Both the position numbers and the translations under genes were made by a program. DNA of 64,000 bases from positions 9,743,501 to 9,807,500 of the forward strand of contig NZ_CP012670.1 of the NCBI RefSeq assembly GCF_004135735.1. Reading direction: 5' to 3'. Position 1 is the stretch's first letter. Every line of letters starts with the position of its first letter. The DNA is from Sorangium cellulosum. GTDB lineage: Bacteria; Myxococcota_A; Polyangia; Polyangiales; Polyangiaceae. Below the pieces are notes generated by a model. The model saw only the letters and a list, made by a program, of their open reading frames with translations. It was not told the DNA's origin and made no database searches. Below, piece by piece: positions 48,142-58,521 of the stretch.

Positions 48142-48723
48142 ATGAACACCATCACAGTGGTCTCCGGGCTGCCGCGCAGCGGGACATCCATGACCATGCG
48201 CATGCTCGGCGCCGGCGGAGCACCGGTCCTGACCGACGGGCTGCGGGCGCCGGACGAGGACAACCTGCGCGGCTACTTCGAGTTCGAGCCGGTCAAGCAG
48301 AAAGATCGATCGTGGATACCCACGGCGCGCGGCAAGGCCGTCAAGATGGTCTATCGCCTGCTGTACGAGCTGCCGCCGGACGAGCGTTATGATGTCATCT
48401 TCGTGCGGCGTCGCATGAGTGAAATCCTGGCGTCGCAGAAGAAGATGCTGTCCCGAAGCGGAAGCCGCGTGACGCCCCTGTCCGACGAGCAGCTCGCGGC
48501 CATCTACGAGGACGAGGTGAAGAGCGCGCTCATCTGGGCGCGCGCGCAGCCGAACTTCCGGCTCATCGAGGTGAGCTACAACGCCGTCCTCTCGGCTCCG
48601 CTGGAGGAAGCAGCGCGCATTGCGGCGTTTCTGGAGCGTCCGCTGGACGTCGAGGCGATGGCGCGGGCCGTGGACGCGGACCTCTACCGCAACCGACACG
48701 CCCCCGATCCGACGTCTCCGTGA
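48142..48723 (+). CDS. sulfotransferase-family protein
   Basis: A 193-residue P-loop protein of the PAPS-dependent sulfotransferase type. The 5'-phosphosulfate loop is VVSGLPRSGTSMTMRML, and the 3'-phosphate-binding region is around DVIFVRRRMSEILASQKKML. It is short compared with most sulfotransferases (about 250-300), lacking part of the C-terminal cap. It lies between two radical SAM genes in a tight unit. It could sulfate a hydroxyl of the product; loss of activity cannot be excluded given its length. Confidence 0.8.
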   Translation: MNTITVVSGLPRSGTSMTMRMLGAGGAPVLTDGLRAPDEDNLRGYFEFEPVKQKDRSWIPTARGKAVKMVYRLLYELPPDERYDVIFVRRRMSEILASQKKMLSRSGSRVTPLSDEQLAAIYEDEVKSALIWARAQPNFRLIEVSYNAVLSAPLEEAARIAAFLERPLDVEAMARAVDADLYRNRHAPDPTSP

Positions 48724-48736
48724 TCCGGAGGAGGCC

Positions 48737-50449
<1,713 letters not shown>

Positions 50450-50537
50450 AGAGGAAGACGAGCTCGGCGAGGGCGCGGTGAAACGCGCGTGCGCGCTCGT
50501 CCTCGAAGGGAAACGGTGCCGGCGAATATGATCGCCG

Positions 50538-50567
50538 TTGACAGGACATCTAGTCTCATTTATACCA
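50538..50567 (+). promoter_or_regulatory. promoter with overlapping operator for VOC gene 2
   Basis: TTGACA at 50538-50543 is followed after 17 bp by TATACC at 50561-50566, an unusually good sigma-70-type promoter for this genome. The sequence TAGTCTCATTTATACCA (50551-50567) overlaps the -10 region and shares 13 of 17 positions with the palindrome at 44339-44355, so both genes may obey one repressor. Confidence 0.65.
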
Positions 50568-50646
50568 GCCACCACTGCAGCGAACATGGTCCCGTGCGCG
50601 GGGCGAAGTTTCCCGTTGCGCGAGACTTGAGAAGGGAGTTCTCGCC

Positions 50647-51051
50647 GTGGCGGCCATCACCCCGCAGAAGCTCACGCCGATCCTGTTTGTAGAGGACATT
50701 GAGTCCGCGCTTTCGTTCTGGACCGAGACGCTCGGCTTCCAGATCGTGGTCAACATTCGTCACGAGGACAAAATCGGATTCGTCATCATGGTCCTCAATG
50801 GCGTCGAGGTCATGCTCCAGAGTCGCGCCAGCCTTCAGGCCGACGTGCCTGCGGTGGTCCCCGAGCGCTTCTCCCCCGCTGCCGCGCTGTACATCGATGT
50901 ACCCGACGTCCGGCCAGTCGCGGAGCACCTGCAGAAGCAGAAGGCGGAGATCCTCGTCCCCCTTCGCACGACGTTCTACGGATCCCAGGAGATTTGGGTG
51001 CGTGCGCCGGGCGGGCACGTGATCGCCTTCGCGCAGCCGAAGGCTGACTGA
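50647..51051 (+). CDS. VOC-family protein 2
   Basis: A 134-residue vicinal-oxygen-chelate protein with a GTG start: TPILFVEDIESALSFWTETL, then NGVEVMLQSRASLQADVPAV, ALYIDVPDVRPVAEHL and WVRAPGGHVIAFAQP. It is related to the next gene (51139), with which it shares the VMLQSRAS/WMLQTRAS signature, suggesting local duplication. Its promoter carries the operator-like sequence described at 50538. Drug binding or sequestration is a reasonable guess. Confidence 0.85.
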   Translation: MAAITPQKLTPILFVEDIESALSFWTETLGFQIVVNIRHEDKIGFVIMVLNGVEVMLQSRASLQADVPAVVPERFSPAAALYIDVPDVRPVAEHLQKQKAEILVPLRTTFYGSQEIWVRAPGGHVIAFAQPKAD

Positions 51052-51138
51052 CGTGCCGAGTTCCTGAGACTGGCCGGAGGCCGGCAACGGCTTTCGGTCA
51101 TGATGCACACCTGCATCTGCAGTGCGAGGCTGAACGTG

Positions 51139-51528
51139 ATGCTCACGAACCTTACACCCAACCTGATGGTGGACGATCTCCATTCCGCCATAGCCTTCTA
51201 CTGCGACGTGCTCGGCTTCGAGCTGGTAAAGACCACCCCTGAGAGAGGGGAAAAAGAGTTTGCCATTCTCATGAGCGGGGATGTCGAATGGATGCTGCAG
51301 ACCCGCGCGAGCTGGGCCAAGGAGTGCCCGACCATCGCGAAGCTACCGCTCGGCGGCTCGGTGGTCTGCTATGCTGACGTCGACGACGTCCGCGCGCTCC
51401 GGCGTCGGGTCGAGGGCAAGGTCGAAGTGATCAAGGACCTCTTCGAGACCACCTACGGTACGATTGAATTTTTCATCCGCGATCCGAACGGGTACATCCT
51501 GGGCTTCTGCGAGCACTCGGCGCATTGA
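51139..51528 (+). CDS. VOC-family protein 3
   Basis: A VOC protein of about 129 residues: LTPNLMVDDLHSAIAFYCDV, GDVEWMLQTRASWAKECP, VCYADVDDVRALRRRV and FFIRDPNGYILGFCE. The ATG at 51139 gives the family N-terminus; a frame start at 51100 adds 13 unconserved residues. It is a paralogue of the gene at 50647 and the third VOC protein of the island. Together they suggest binding or modification of an aromatic or quinone product. Confidence 0.85.
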   Translation: MLTNLTPNLMVDDLHSAIAFYCDVLGFELVKTTPERGEKEFAILMSGDVEWMLQTRASWAKECPTIAKLPLGGSVVCYADVDDVRALRRRVEGKVEVIKDLFETTYGTIEFFIRDPNGYILGFCEHSAH

Positions 51529-51717
51529 GCGCTGCGGGATGACCGCCGCGGAGCGGAAGTACCTGCCGTGGCGCGACAGGTGCGGCCGAATGTGCGAGAC
51601 CGAACGGCCTGCGTCGAACCAAGCCGAAACCGCCGCGACGAACACGCCATCTAGATTCCGCACGATACTTGTTCGACGAGCCGACGTTTCCAACGATACC
51701 TACAACAGGGACAGGTC

Positions 51718-52506
51718 ATGAACAGCAGCGGAATCACTGCGGTCTCTTTCGACGGGACCAAGATCAGCTATTCATTGAGAGGCAGCGCGGAGAAGGCTGA
51801 CGTCCTCACGGGCGGCGCGTGGCTGCGCGCCCCCGCCGAGATCGCCGATGCGATCGACAAGTCGTCGTTGCGCGCGGTCCTGATGGACCATCGCGGCATG
51901 GGCAAAAGTGACAAACCAAGCGATATCGGGGCGTACTCGATCCCTGCATGGAGCAAGGACATCATCAGCGTCCTCGACGCCGTTGGGGCGGAGCGAGCGC
52001 CGATCGTCGCGTATTCGCATACGGCGATGGCCGCCGTCGAGCTCGCGCGTGCCAATCCCGAGCGCGTCTCCGCGCTCGTCTTCATCGAGCCGGCTTTGTT
52101 CATCGACAAGACGATGCTCAGCGAGCGCGCTCAGCTTGCCTTGAGCGGAAAGTCAGAGGAGGCGGTCCGACACATGCTGCGTTATGCGGCGCCGAGCCTC
52201 CATGGCCAGGATCTGAGCAGAATGGTGCAGCAGATACTCGGCAACTACACGAGCCCAGTTGCGCTCGCCGGCGAGTGGCTGGCGCGCGCCAACTACAATG
52301 TCGATGAGGCTACGCTCAAGGACATCAACGCGCCGGCGCTAATCATAGGCGGCACACGAAGCAACATCCGGGGGGATATCATGCTGGCTGCCAACGCGCT
52401 TCCCAACTGCTCGCTGTGGTGGATTCGCGGCGCGACGCACCTCTGCGTCTACGAACGTCCGTCCGAGGTGGTGAACGTCGTGCAGATGTTCCTCGGATCG
52501 CTCTAG
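51718..52506 (+). CDS. alpha/beta-hydrolase-fold protein, atypical active site
   Basis: A 262-residue protein with alpha/beta hydrolase order: SFDGTKISYSLRG, VLMDHRGMGKSDKP, a nucleophile-elbow position VAYSHTAMAAVELA, and a late His in GATHLCVYERPSEVV. The elbow lacks the flanking glycines of GxSxG, and the acid position that usually reads GxxD reads GGTRSNI, so the triad may be incomplete. It could be a non-hydrolytic or altered member. A GGGACAGG sequence precedes the ATG. Confidence 0.78.
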   Translation: MNSSGITAVSFDGTKISYSLRGSAEKADVLTGGAWLRAPAEIADAIDKSSLRAVLMDHRGMGKSDKPSDIGAYSIPAWSKDIISVLDAVGAERAPIVAYSHTAMAAVELARANPERVSALVFIEPALFIDKTMLSERAQLALSGKSEEAVRHMLRYAAPSLHGQDLSRMVQQILGNYTSPVALAGEWLARANYNVDEATLKDINAPALIIGGTRSNIRGDIMLAANALPNCSLWWIRGATHLCVYERPSEVVNVVQMFLGSL

Positions 52507-52818
52507 TACATTGTCACCCAGGTTCGTCCCGGAGTCGCCGCTCACGGGGCCTGCGCTCCGGCCGCCCCCTTCTGTGGCCCGCCTGCGCTCCGGCCGCCGC
52601 GCGACGACCCCGGGACAAACTGGGGTGACGCAGCGCTGGGCTCTGTTGACATGCGTCGCGAGCGGCCCGAGCCCAGGGCGGGTGATCGAGGAGCACTGCA
52701 GCACATCGGGCGAGCTCGACCGACGGATCGGCTGCGCAGCCGTTCGTCAGACAGAGCTTGACCTCGATCCGGCGCTCTTGGAGCCTCATTCTCGCGGAAC
52801 GCCGTTCCGCACCCGGCG
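52507..52818. other. 312-bp convergent intergenic region
   Basis: GC-rich sequence lies between the hydrolase and the convergent PadR gene. A GCCTGCGCTCCGGCCGCC string occurs twice (about 52549 and 52580). No gene or clear terminator is seen. Confidence 0.4.
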
Positions 52819-53409
52819 TCACCGAGAGCTGCTCGGTGCGCACTCCCTGTCCGAGCGAACGAGCGATCGCCCGAGCAGTCGTTGCTCCACGGTGTCGAGC
52901 CACTGCAGCTCCAGCTTGAAGCGCTGGATTCCAAACTCGACCATGAGGCCGGCCGCGTCCATTACCTGGGCTGGCTCCGCTTGGATCGCGCGCAGCGTCT
53001 CCTCCTCCTTGGCCAGCTCGCGCTGCAAGAATCTCCGGCGAGCGGTGATGACCTTGCGCATCGCCTTGGGGCTCGCGCGGTGGCGTAGCGCCAACCAGGT
53101 CACGAACCTGGGGACCTCGCGCTCGGTGGCCCAGTGCTCCTGATCGAGCGCCTCGGCCAGCGTCCTCTCCCCCGTCTCGGTGACGGCGTACACCTCGCGC
53201 TCGGGCCCCCCAGACTCGTTGTTGTCCTCGGTGCGGGCTATCCACCCGGCGTTGGCCAGCTTGCGCAGCGAATAATAGACTTGTGGCCGAGAGATTTGGG
53301 CCCAGTCGCGGACCTCCCTCAGATCGAGCTCGCGGATGAGCTCGTACCCGTGCATTGGGCGCTCCATGAGCAGCGTGAGGACCACGGCGTCGGGGATGGT
53401 GGCGGACAT
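52819..53409 (-). CDS. PadR-family transcriptional regulator
   Basis: A 196-residue regulator. The winged helix begins DAVVLTLLMERPMHGYELIR and continues RPQVYYSLRKLANAGWI and the wing REVYAVTETGERTL; the C-terminal helices (RHRASPKAMRKVITARRRF, IQRFKLELQWLDTVEQRLL) are of the Vir_act_alpha_C type used for dimerisation. PadR proteins commonly repress efflux or detoxification genes in response to the drug. It lies 41 bp after the helix-hairpin-helix gene. It is a candidate for the repressor acting at 44339 and 50551. An earlier start at 53487 would overlap that gene and is less likely. Confidence 0.85.
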   Translation of the reverse strand: MSATIPDAVVLTLLMERPMHGYELIRELDLREVRDWAQISRPQVYYSLRKLANAGWIARTEDNNESGGPEREVYAVTETGERTLAEALDQEHWATEREVPRFVTWLALRHRASPKAMRKVITARRRFLQRELAKEEETLRAIQAEPAQVMDAAGLMVEFGIQRFKLELQWLDTVEQRLLGRSLVRSDRECAPSSSR

Positions 53410-53450
53410 CGGGGATGCCGCGGAGCCGTCCGTCTTACTCGGGCGAGGCA

Positions 53451-53768
53451 CTAGGAGCCACTCTTGCGCTTGCGCGACCAGTACCACCAGCGGCGCTGCT
53501 CGGCGGGTAGATCGGGATCACGTGCCTGGGCGATGGCGGCGCGGAACACGTCTTCGCAGCAGGGATCGTGACGCGCGCCGGTCACCGCGCAAAGCTCCTC
53601 GTAGAGCTGCTTGGCGTCACGCTTGGCGAGTTCGTCGATCGTTGTGATGCCCAGGACGTGCAGATCGCGAATCGTGGCCGGGCCGACTGAGACCAGACTT
53701 CGCAGCTCCCTCGATTTTCCATCATCAGGAGGGAACGGCGGTCTGCACGAGCTCCTACTCATCGCCAT
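53451..53768 (-). CDS. helix-hairpin-helix protein (Cdd1-like, sometimes annotated as mitomycin resistance McrB)
   Basis: A 105-residue protein with ELRSLVSVGPATIRDLHVLG, a helix-hairpin-helix, followed by LYEELCAVTGARHDPCCEDV and WWYWSRKRK, the pattern of the small Cdd1/pathogenicity-locus family. That family is also found under the name mitomycin resistance protein McrB in some genomes; the functional basis of that name is weak. It lies upstream of the PadR gene in the same orientation at the right edge of the island. A DNA-related protective role is possible. Confidence 0.75.
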   Translation of the reverse strand: MAMSRSSCRPPFPPDDGKSRELRSLVSVGPATIRDLHVLGITTIDELAKRDAKQLYEELCAVTGARHDPCCEDVFRAAIAQARDPDLPAEQRRWWYWSRKRKSGS

Positions 53769-54085
53769 AATATTGCCACGTTCCGGTGCTCCTGTCCAGA
53801 TCCAGGCGCTGGACGAGGCCCGTGGTGGCGGCAGTTATCGACGCGAAGCGCCCTTGCGTCCTGCGAGCATGTCGCCGAGTTCCGGGCGCGATCGGGTCAG
53901 CGCACGAGCGCTCGTGCTCATGTGGCCCCCGGCGTGGCGCGTACGCCACAGGGGTCGAGCGGCTCAGAGATGCGATGGGCCGCGGGGTGAAGCTCTGCTG
54001 CCTAGTCACACAGCGCAGCTCCTTGAGGGGTGGTGCTGCACCTCGGGTGCTCCCATCCGGGCATGCGTTCCGGCGAGCCCCTCCT
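53769..54085. other. 317-bp region before the right repeat, no gene recognised
   Basis: Frames are open on both strands by composition. The minus frame ending in TGTWQYYGDE has no known similarity. No strong promoter was found. It separates the helix-hairpin-helix gene from the right direct repeat, and the island boundary lies at its end. Confidence 0.4.
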
Positions 54086-54285
54086 CCGGCGCGCGCGCGA
54101 GTTCGTGTACTGCTACATCCGGGATCCGGTCTACTCGGTCGGGCTCTGGTACGAGAGCTACGCGCCGGTGTCCGAGCAGGAGGTCTGCCGGCTGCTCCGG
54201 GAGGCGCACGAGCTCAGCGCGTCGCCGCGTGAGCCCCCGGCGCCGGGGGCGCCCTGAGCGGCGCGCCCGGCGGGCCCGCGGCCGG
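54086..54285. repeat. right copy of 200-bp direct repeat flanking the island
   Basis: Identical by eye to 20508-20707 and in the same orientation. It contains the last 57 codons of the phosphoribosyltransferase frame (54087-54257, no intact gene upstream) and the overlapping end of the metal ATPase gene on the other strand. Sequence left of it is island DNA; sequence right of it is ATPase coding sequence. Confidence 0.92.
54087..54257 (+). pseudogene. phosphoribosyltransferase 3'-end copy
   Basis: The frame RRAREFVYCYIRDPVYSVGL continues to the same stop as the intact gene at 20679. The rest of the gene is missing, including the PRPP loop. It is part of the right direct repeat. In-frame open sequence to 54030 upstream is unrelated to the enzyme. 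Confidence 0.88.
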
Positions 54286-56604
54286 CTCGCCGGGGGCCTC
54301 GGCGTGGTAGCGCTCGCTCAGCGACGCATAGAGCTCCTCTTCCTGCGCGAAATGGAGCCGCAGCACCGCGTGGAGCCCGTAGAGGATCCGCTGGAGATCG
54401 TGCACCTCCGCGGCCGTGGGCCCGCGCGGGTCGAGGTCCCCGAGGAGCTGCTCGTACAGCCGGACCTGGCGGAAGATCTCCCGGTGCGTCGCGCTCATGG
54501 GCGCCAGCGGATCGTCGCCGCCGAGGAGCCGGGCGATGACCGGGTAGACCTCGGTGTCGTCCGCGCGCTCGTGCGGGAGGAGCCGCTCGCGGAGGAAGCG
54601 ATCGAGCGCGTCGAGCTCCGCGCGCGCGGCCCCCGGCGCGAGCTGGTCGACGCGCTCGGCGACGATCCGCACCCGCTCGAGCATCGGGATGAGCTCGTCG
54701 TGCTCCACCTCGAGGCTGCGGCTCATGGACTCCTCCAGCGCCGGCCTCCGCGCGCCGAGCCCGCCGTGGTGCGCCCGGAGCGCGCTCAGGATCGCGGCGA
54801 CGTCGATCGCCTCCTGCAGGAGCGCGCCGGCGGCCGGCGCGAGGAGCCCGAACGCCGCCGCGCCCATCGCGACGAGCGACAGCCCCATCCCGAGGAGCGC
54901 GCTCTCCACCGCGACGCCGCGGGCGCGGCGCGCGACGCCGACGGCCTCGGCGAAGCGATCGAGCCGGTCCACGAGGAGCACCACGTCGGCCGCCTCGGCG
55001 GACGAGGTGGCCCCGCGCGCGCCCATCGCGACGCCCACGTCGGCGGCGGCGAGCGCGGGGGCGTCGTTGATGCCGTCGCCGATCATCACGGTGACCCCCT
55101 CGGCGCGGGCCTCGCGCACGGCCGCGACCTTGTCCTCGGGCGAGCGCTGGGCGAGCACGCGATCGACGCCGAGCGTGGCGCCGACCGCCTCGGCGACGAG
55201 GGGGTGGTCGCCGGTCACCATCACGACCCGGCGGACGCCGCCCCGCCGGAGCGCGCGCAGGGTCCGCGGCGCGTCGGGGCGGATCGGGTCGTCGAGCGTC
55301 AGCGCGCCGACGAGGCTCGGGCCGTCGGCCACGAAGACGGCCATGGAGCCGGCGCGGGACGCGCGGCGCCGGAGCGCGCGGGCCTCCTCCGGGAGCGGGG
55401 CCCCGCGCGCCGCCCACTCGGCGCTCCCGACGCGGACGGCGCGCCCATCGACCCAGCCCGCCATCCCGGCGCCTGGGGCCTCGTGGACGTCGCCGGGGAA
55501 CGACAGCGCGAGGCGGCGCTCGCGGGCGGCGCGCACCAGGGCCGCGGCGAGCGGGTGCGCCGAGGTCTGCTCGAGCGACGCCGCCAGCCGGAGCACCTCG
55601 TCGGTGTCGCCGCCGCGCTCCGCCGCGCGGAAGCACGTCACCCCGGTCACGCGCGGGCCGCCGAACGTGAGCGTGCCGGTCTTGTCGAGGAGCAGGATCT
55701 CGGCGCGGGCGAGGGCCTCGAGCGCGGCGCCGCCCTTCACCACGACGCCGCGGCGGGCCGCGCGCGAGATGCCGGACACGATCGCGATCGGCACCGCGAG
55801 GAGCAGCGGGCAGGGCGTCGCGACCACGAGCACGGCGAGCCCGCGGACGGGGTCGCCCGAGGCGCCCCACGCCGCGGCCGCGATGGCGAGCGAGGCCGCC
55901 GCGAACCGGAGGGCGTGGCGGTCGGCCACGCGGGCGAGCGGGGCCTTCGAGGCGGACGCCTGCTGCACGAGGCGGACGATGCCGGCGTACGTGCTCTCGT
56001 CCGCGCGCGCGACCGCGCGGAGCTCGAAGGCGGCGCCGGCGTTCGTGGTCCCGCTGCTCACCCGGTCGCCGGGCGCCCGGTCCACCGGCCGCGGCTCGCC
56101 CGTCAGCGCCGACTCGTCGAGGACCGCCGGCGCGCCGGCGACGACGCCGTCGACGGGCACGATCTCGCCCGGCTTCACCAGCAGGAGGTCGCCGGGCGCG
56201 ACGTCGCCGATCGGGACGGTCGTGACGCCGCCGGCGTCGCGGCGGTGCGCGGCGCGGGGGGCGCGCGCGAGGAGCGCGGAGAGCTCGCGCCGGGCGCGCG
56301 CGGCCGCGTACGCCTCGAGGGCGCCGCCGGTCGCCATCATCACGCCGATGAGCGCGCCCGCCAGGTACTCGCGGAGCAGGAGCGCGCCGGCGAGGGCGAG
56401 GAGCGCGATGACGTCGACCCCGGCCCGCCGCTTCAGCAGGTCGGCGACGATCCGCGCGGCGACGAGGGCGAGGGCGACCGCGGCCGTCGCCGCCCAGAGC
56501 GCGTCACCCAGGCGCGCGCGGCCCTCGAGGTGCGCGAGGGCTCCGCCGAGCAGCCCGGAGAGCGTCGAGGCGACGAGGACACGGCTCGTCAGGGACCGCA
56601 GCAT
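54214..56604 (-). CDS. P1B-type metal-transporting ATPase with C-terminal hemerythrin domain
   Basis: A 796-residue membrane pump. P-type features are the TGEP actuator motif (ALTGEPRPVD), phospho-Asp in LLDKTGTLTF (about residue 305), MVTGDH and GDGINDAPALAAADVG. The metal-selectivity helix reads VVATPCPLLLA (TPC type). There is no N-terminal heavy-metal-associated domain. Residues about 640-770 form a hemerythrin-like HHE domain (VEHDELIPML, LPHERADDTEVYP, HREIF, LRLHFAQEEEL). TPC-type pumps with hemerythrin tails are the P1B-5 group, whose studied member Nia exports nickel and iron. Its last 24 codons lie in the direct repeat, and a copy of this tail is left at 20636-20707. It overlaps the phosphoribosyltransferase remnant convergently. 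Confidence 0.9.
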   Translation of the reverse strand: MLRSLTSRVLVASTLSGLLGGALAHLEGRARLGDALWAATAAVALALVAARIVADLLKRRAGVDVIALLALAGALLLREYLAGALIGVMMATGGALEAYAAARARRELSALLARAPRAAHRRDAGGVTTVPIGDVAPGDLLLVKPGEIVPVDGVVAGAPAVLDESALTGEPRPVDRAPGDRVSSGTTNAGAAFELRAVARADESTYAGIVRLVQQASASKAPLARVADRHALRFAAASLAIAAAAWGASGDPVRGLAVLVVATPCPLLLAVPIAIVSGISRAARRGVVVKGGAALEALARAEILLLDKTGTLTFGGPRVTGVTCFRAAERGGDTDEVLRLAASLEQTSAHPLAAALVRAARERRLALSFPGDVHEAPGAGMAGWVDGRAVRVGSAEWAARGAPLPEEARALRRRASRAGSMAVFVADGPSLVGALTLDDPIRPDAPRTLRALRRGGVRRVVMVTGDHPLVAEAVGATLGVDRVLAQRSPEDKVAAVREARAEGVTVMIGDGINDAPALAAADVGVAMGARGATSSAEAADVVLLVDRLDRFAEAVGVARRARGVAVESALLGMGLSLVAMGAAAFGLLAPAAGALLQEAIDVAAILSALRAHHGGLGARRPALEESMSRSLEVEHDELIPMLERVRIVAERVDQLAPGAARAELDALDRFLRERLLPHERADDTEVYPVIARLLGGDDPLAPMSATHREIFRQVRLYEQLLGDLDPRGPTAAEVHDLQRILYGLHAVLRLHFAQEEELYASLSERYHAEAPGEPAAGPPGAPLRAPPAPGAHAATR

Positions 56605-56637
56605 GGGACTCTAGCGGTGGATCCAGGCCCCGTGGCC

Positions 56638-57063
56638 TCAGGCCTCCTCGAGGAGGCCGCGGAAGACGTCCACGTAGCTGACGATGCCGAGCACCTCGCC
56701 CTCCCCGTCGACGACGGGGAGCGCGCCGATCTTGTTCTCGAGCATGAGCTCCATGAGCTCGGTCACGTCCGCGTCGGGGCCGACGCTCACGACGTTGCCG
56801 CTCATCATCGCGGAGACCGGCAGGCGGGCCTTCTGCTGCGCTCTATCGGCCGCCTCGGCGTCGGGCGAGTGGAGCAGATCGAGCGCGCGCAGGTCGCGGT
56901 CGCTGAGCATCCCGACCAGCTCGCCGTTCTCGTCGACGACCGGCAGGTGGCGAAAGTCCATCGTTTGCAGCACGTCCATCGCCTCGCCCATGAGGTCGTC
57001 GTCCCGGATGGTCCGGGGGTTCTCGGTCATGAGCTCGGCGGCGCTGATCCTGGGTAACGGCAT
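56638..57063 (-). CDS. CBS-pair domain protein
   Basis: A 141-residue protein consisting of two CBS domains: AELMTENPRTIRDDDLMGEA with FRHLPVVDENGELVGMLSDR, then VSAMMSGNVVSVGPDADVTE with IGALPVVDGEGEVLGIVSYV. Such pairs bind adenosine nucleotides and report energy state. The ATG at 57063 is preceded by GAGGAG. It lies 33 bp upstream of the ATPase gene on the same strand and may be co-transcribed with it. Longer frames upstream are open only by GC bias. Confidence 0.87.
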   Translation of the reverse strand: MPLPRISAAELMTENPRTIRDDDLMGEAMDVLQTMDFRHLPVVDENGELVGMLSDRDLRALDLLHSPDAEAADRAQQKARLPVSAMMSGNVVSVGPDADVTELMELMLENKIGALPVVDGEGEVLGIVSYVDVFRGLLEEA

Positions 57064-57198
57064 CCGGCTCCGCTCCTCGTGCCGCTCGTGGGTTGCAACT
57101 CGTGGGCCAGCCGATCCTGCGGAGGACCGACACGTTTCACGTGGCAATCCGCGTCGAGGGGCGCGATCTGGAGCGTCACAGGGAGGGGGACACGCGCC

Positions 57199-58356
57199 AT
57201 GACGCAGGATGCACCGGCGGAGCGGGCCCAGGGCACGGAGGCGGCGGAGGCCGACACGTTCACGGTCTTCCTCTGCGGCGACGTGATGACGGGCCGGGGG
57301 ATCGACCAGATCCTGCCGAATCCGAGCGATCCCGTGCTGTACGAGGCGGCGGTGAAGGACGCGCGGGGTTACGTCGCGCTCGCGGAGCACATGAACGGGC
57401 CGATCCCGAGGCCGGTCGGCTTCTCGTACGTCTGGGGGGACGCGCTCGAGGCGTGGAGCCGGCGGGCGCCCGCCGTCCGGCTGGTGAACCTGGAGACCGC
57501 GATCACGACCAGCGACGAGCCGTATTTCAAGGGCATCAACTACCGCATGCACCCGGCGAACCTCCCGTGCCTCACGGCGGCGGGGATCGACTGCTGCGCG
57601 CTGGCGAACAACCACGTCCTCGACTGGGGATCTGCCGGGCTGCTCGACACGGTCGCCGCGCTGCGGTCGGCGGGCGTGGTGACGGCCGGGGCGGGCCGCG
57701 ATCTCGACGAGGCGGCGGCGCCGGCGATCGTCGAGGTCCGGGGCAAGGGGCGGGTGCTGATCTTCTCGATGGGCTCCGAGACCGCCGGCGCCCCGCGGGG
57801 CTGGGGCGCCTCGGCGGAGCGGCCGGGCATCTTCTGGCTGGACGAGCGCTCCCCCGCGGAGGTCCGTCGCGTGCTGGACACGGTGCGGGCCGCCCGGCGG
57901 GAGGGCGATGTCGTCGTGGCGTCGATCCACTGGGGCCCCAACTGGGGCTACGAGATCCCGGAGGAGCAGATCGCGCTCGCGCACGCCCTCGTCGACGTCG
58001 CGGGCGTCGACGTGGTCCACGGGCACTCCTCGCATCACCCGAAGGCGATCGAGGTCCACGCCGGGCGGCTGATCCTGCACGGCTGCGGCGACTTCTTGAA
58101 CGACTATGAAGGGATCCGCGGGTACGAGGCGTATCGGGACGATCTGACATTGATGTACTTCGTCACGCTGCGCGCGGGGACCGGGGAGCTCGCCGGCCTG
58201 GAGCTCGTGCCGCTGCAGATGCGGAGGTTCCGCCTCCACCGGGCCGCGCGAGCGGACGCGCTCTGGCTCCGGGACGTGCTCGACCGAGAGGGCGCGCGGT
58301 TCGGGACGCGCGTCGCGCTCGGCGAGGACGGCGGCCTGCTGCTGCGCTGGGGCTGA
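57199..58356 (+). CDS. CapA-family metallophosphatase-fold protein
   Basis: A 385-residue protein of the CapA (poly-gamma-glutamate synthesis) family. Metal-site motifs of the calcineurin-like fold are visible: FLCGDVMTGRGIDQ, VNLETAITTSD, ALANNHVLDWG, ASIHWGPNWGYEIP, VVHGHSSHHPKAI and ILHGCGDFLND. No signal peptide or membrane anchor is seen, so it is probably cytoplasmic, unlike capsule-linked CapA. The start at 57199 has a GGGAGGGGGA sequence about 10 bp upstream. It is divergent from the CBS gene. Substrate unknown. Confidence 0.87.
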   Translation: MTQDAPAERAQGTEAAEADTFTVFLCGDVMTGRGIDQILPNPSDPVLYEAAVKDARGYVALAEHMNGPIPRPVGFSYVWGDALEAWSRRAPAVRLVNLETAITTSDEPYFKGINYRMHPANLPCLTAAGIDCCALANNHVLDWGSAGLLDTVAALRSAGVVTAGAGRDLDEAAAPAIVEVRGKGRVLIFSMGSETAGAPRGWGASAERPGIFWLDERSPAEVRRVLDTVRAARREGDVVVASIHWGPNWGYEIPEEQIALAHALVDVAGVDVVHGHSSHHPKAIEVHAGRLILHGCGDFLNDYEGIRGYEAYRDDLTLMYFVTLRAGTGELAGLELVPLQMRRFRLHRAARADALWLRDVLDREGARFGTRVALGEDGGLLLRWG

Positions 58357-58521
58357 TCCGGTATTCCCCCGCGCCCAGGCAGCCATTCACCCCATCACGC
58401 GGCGGGCGACGTCCGGCGCGCCGCGCCCGCTCGAGCAAGCTCCGGCGGGCTCAGCGCGACCAGCGGCCCTCCCGACCACCGCGAACGGTCGCGGCCCGCG
58501 CTCGCGGCGGGGCGCGACGGC

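Noticed and set aside
48142-48723. Calling the 193-residue P-loop protein a kinase.
   Set aside because: The GLPRSGTS loop and the downstream RRRMSE region fit sulfotransferases better than any kinase Walker A pattern.
53611-57057. A long + strand frame opposite the metal ATPase.
   Set aside because: It is an antisense shadow without domains; the ATPase on the minus strand has every P-type motif.
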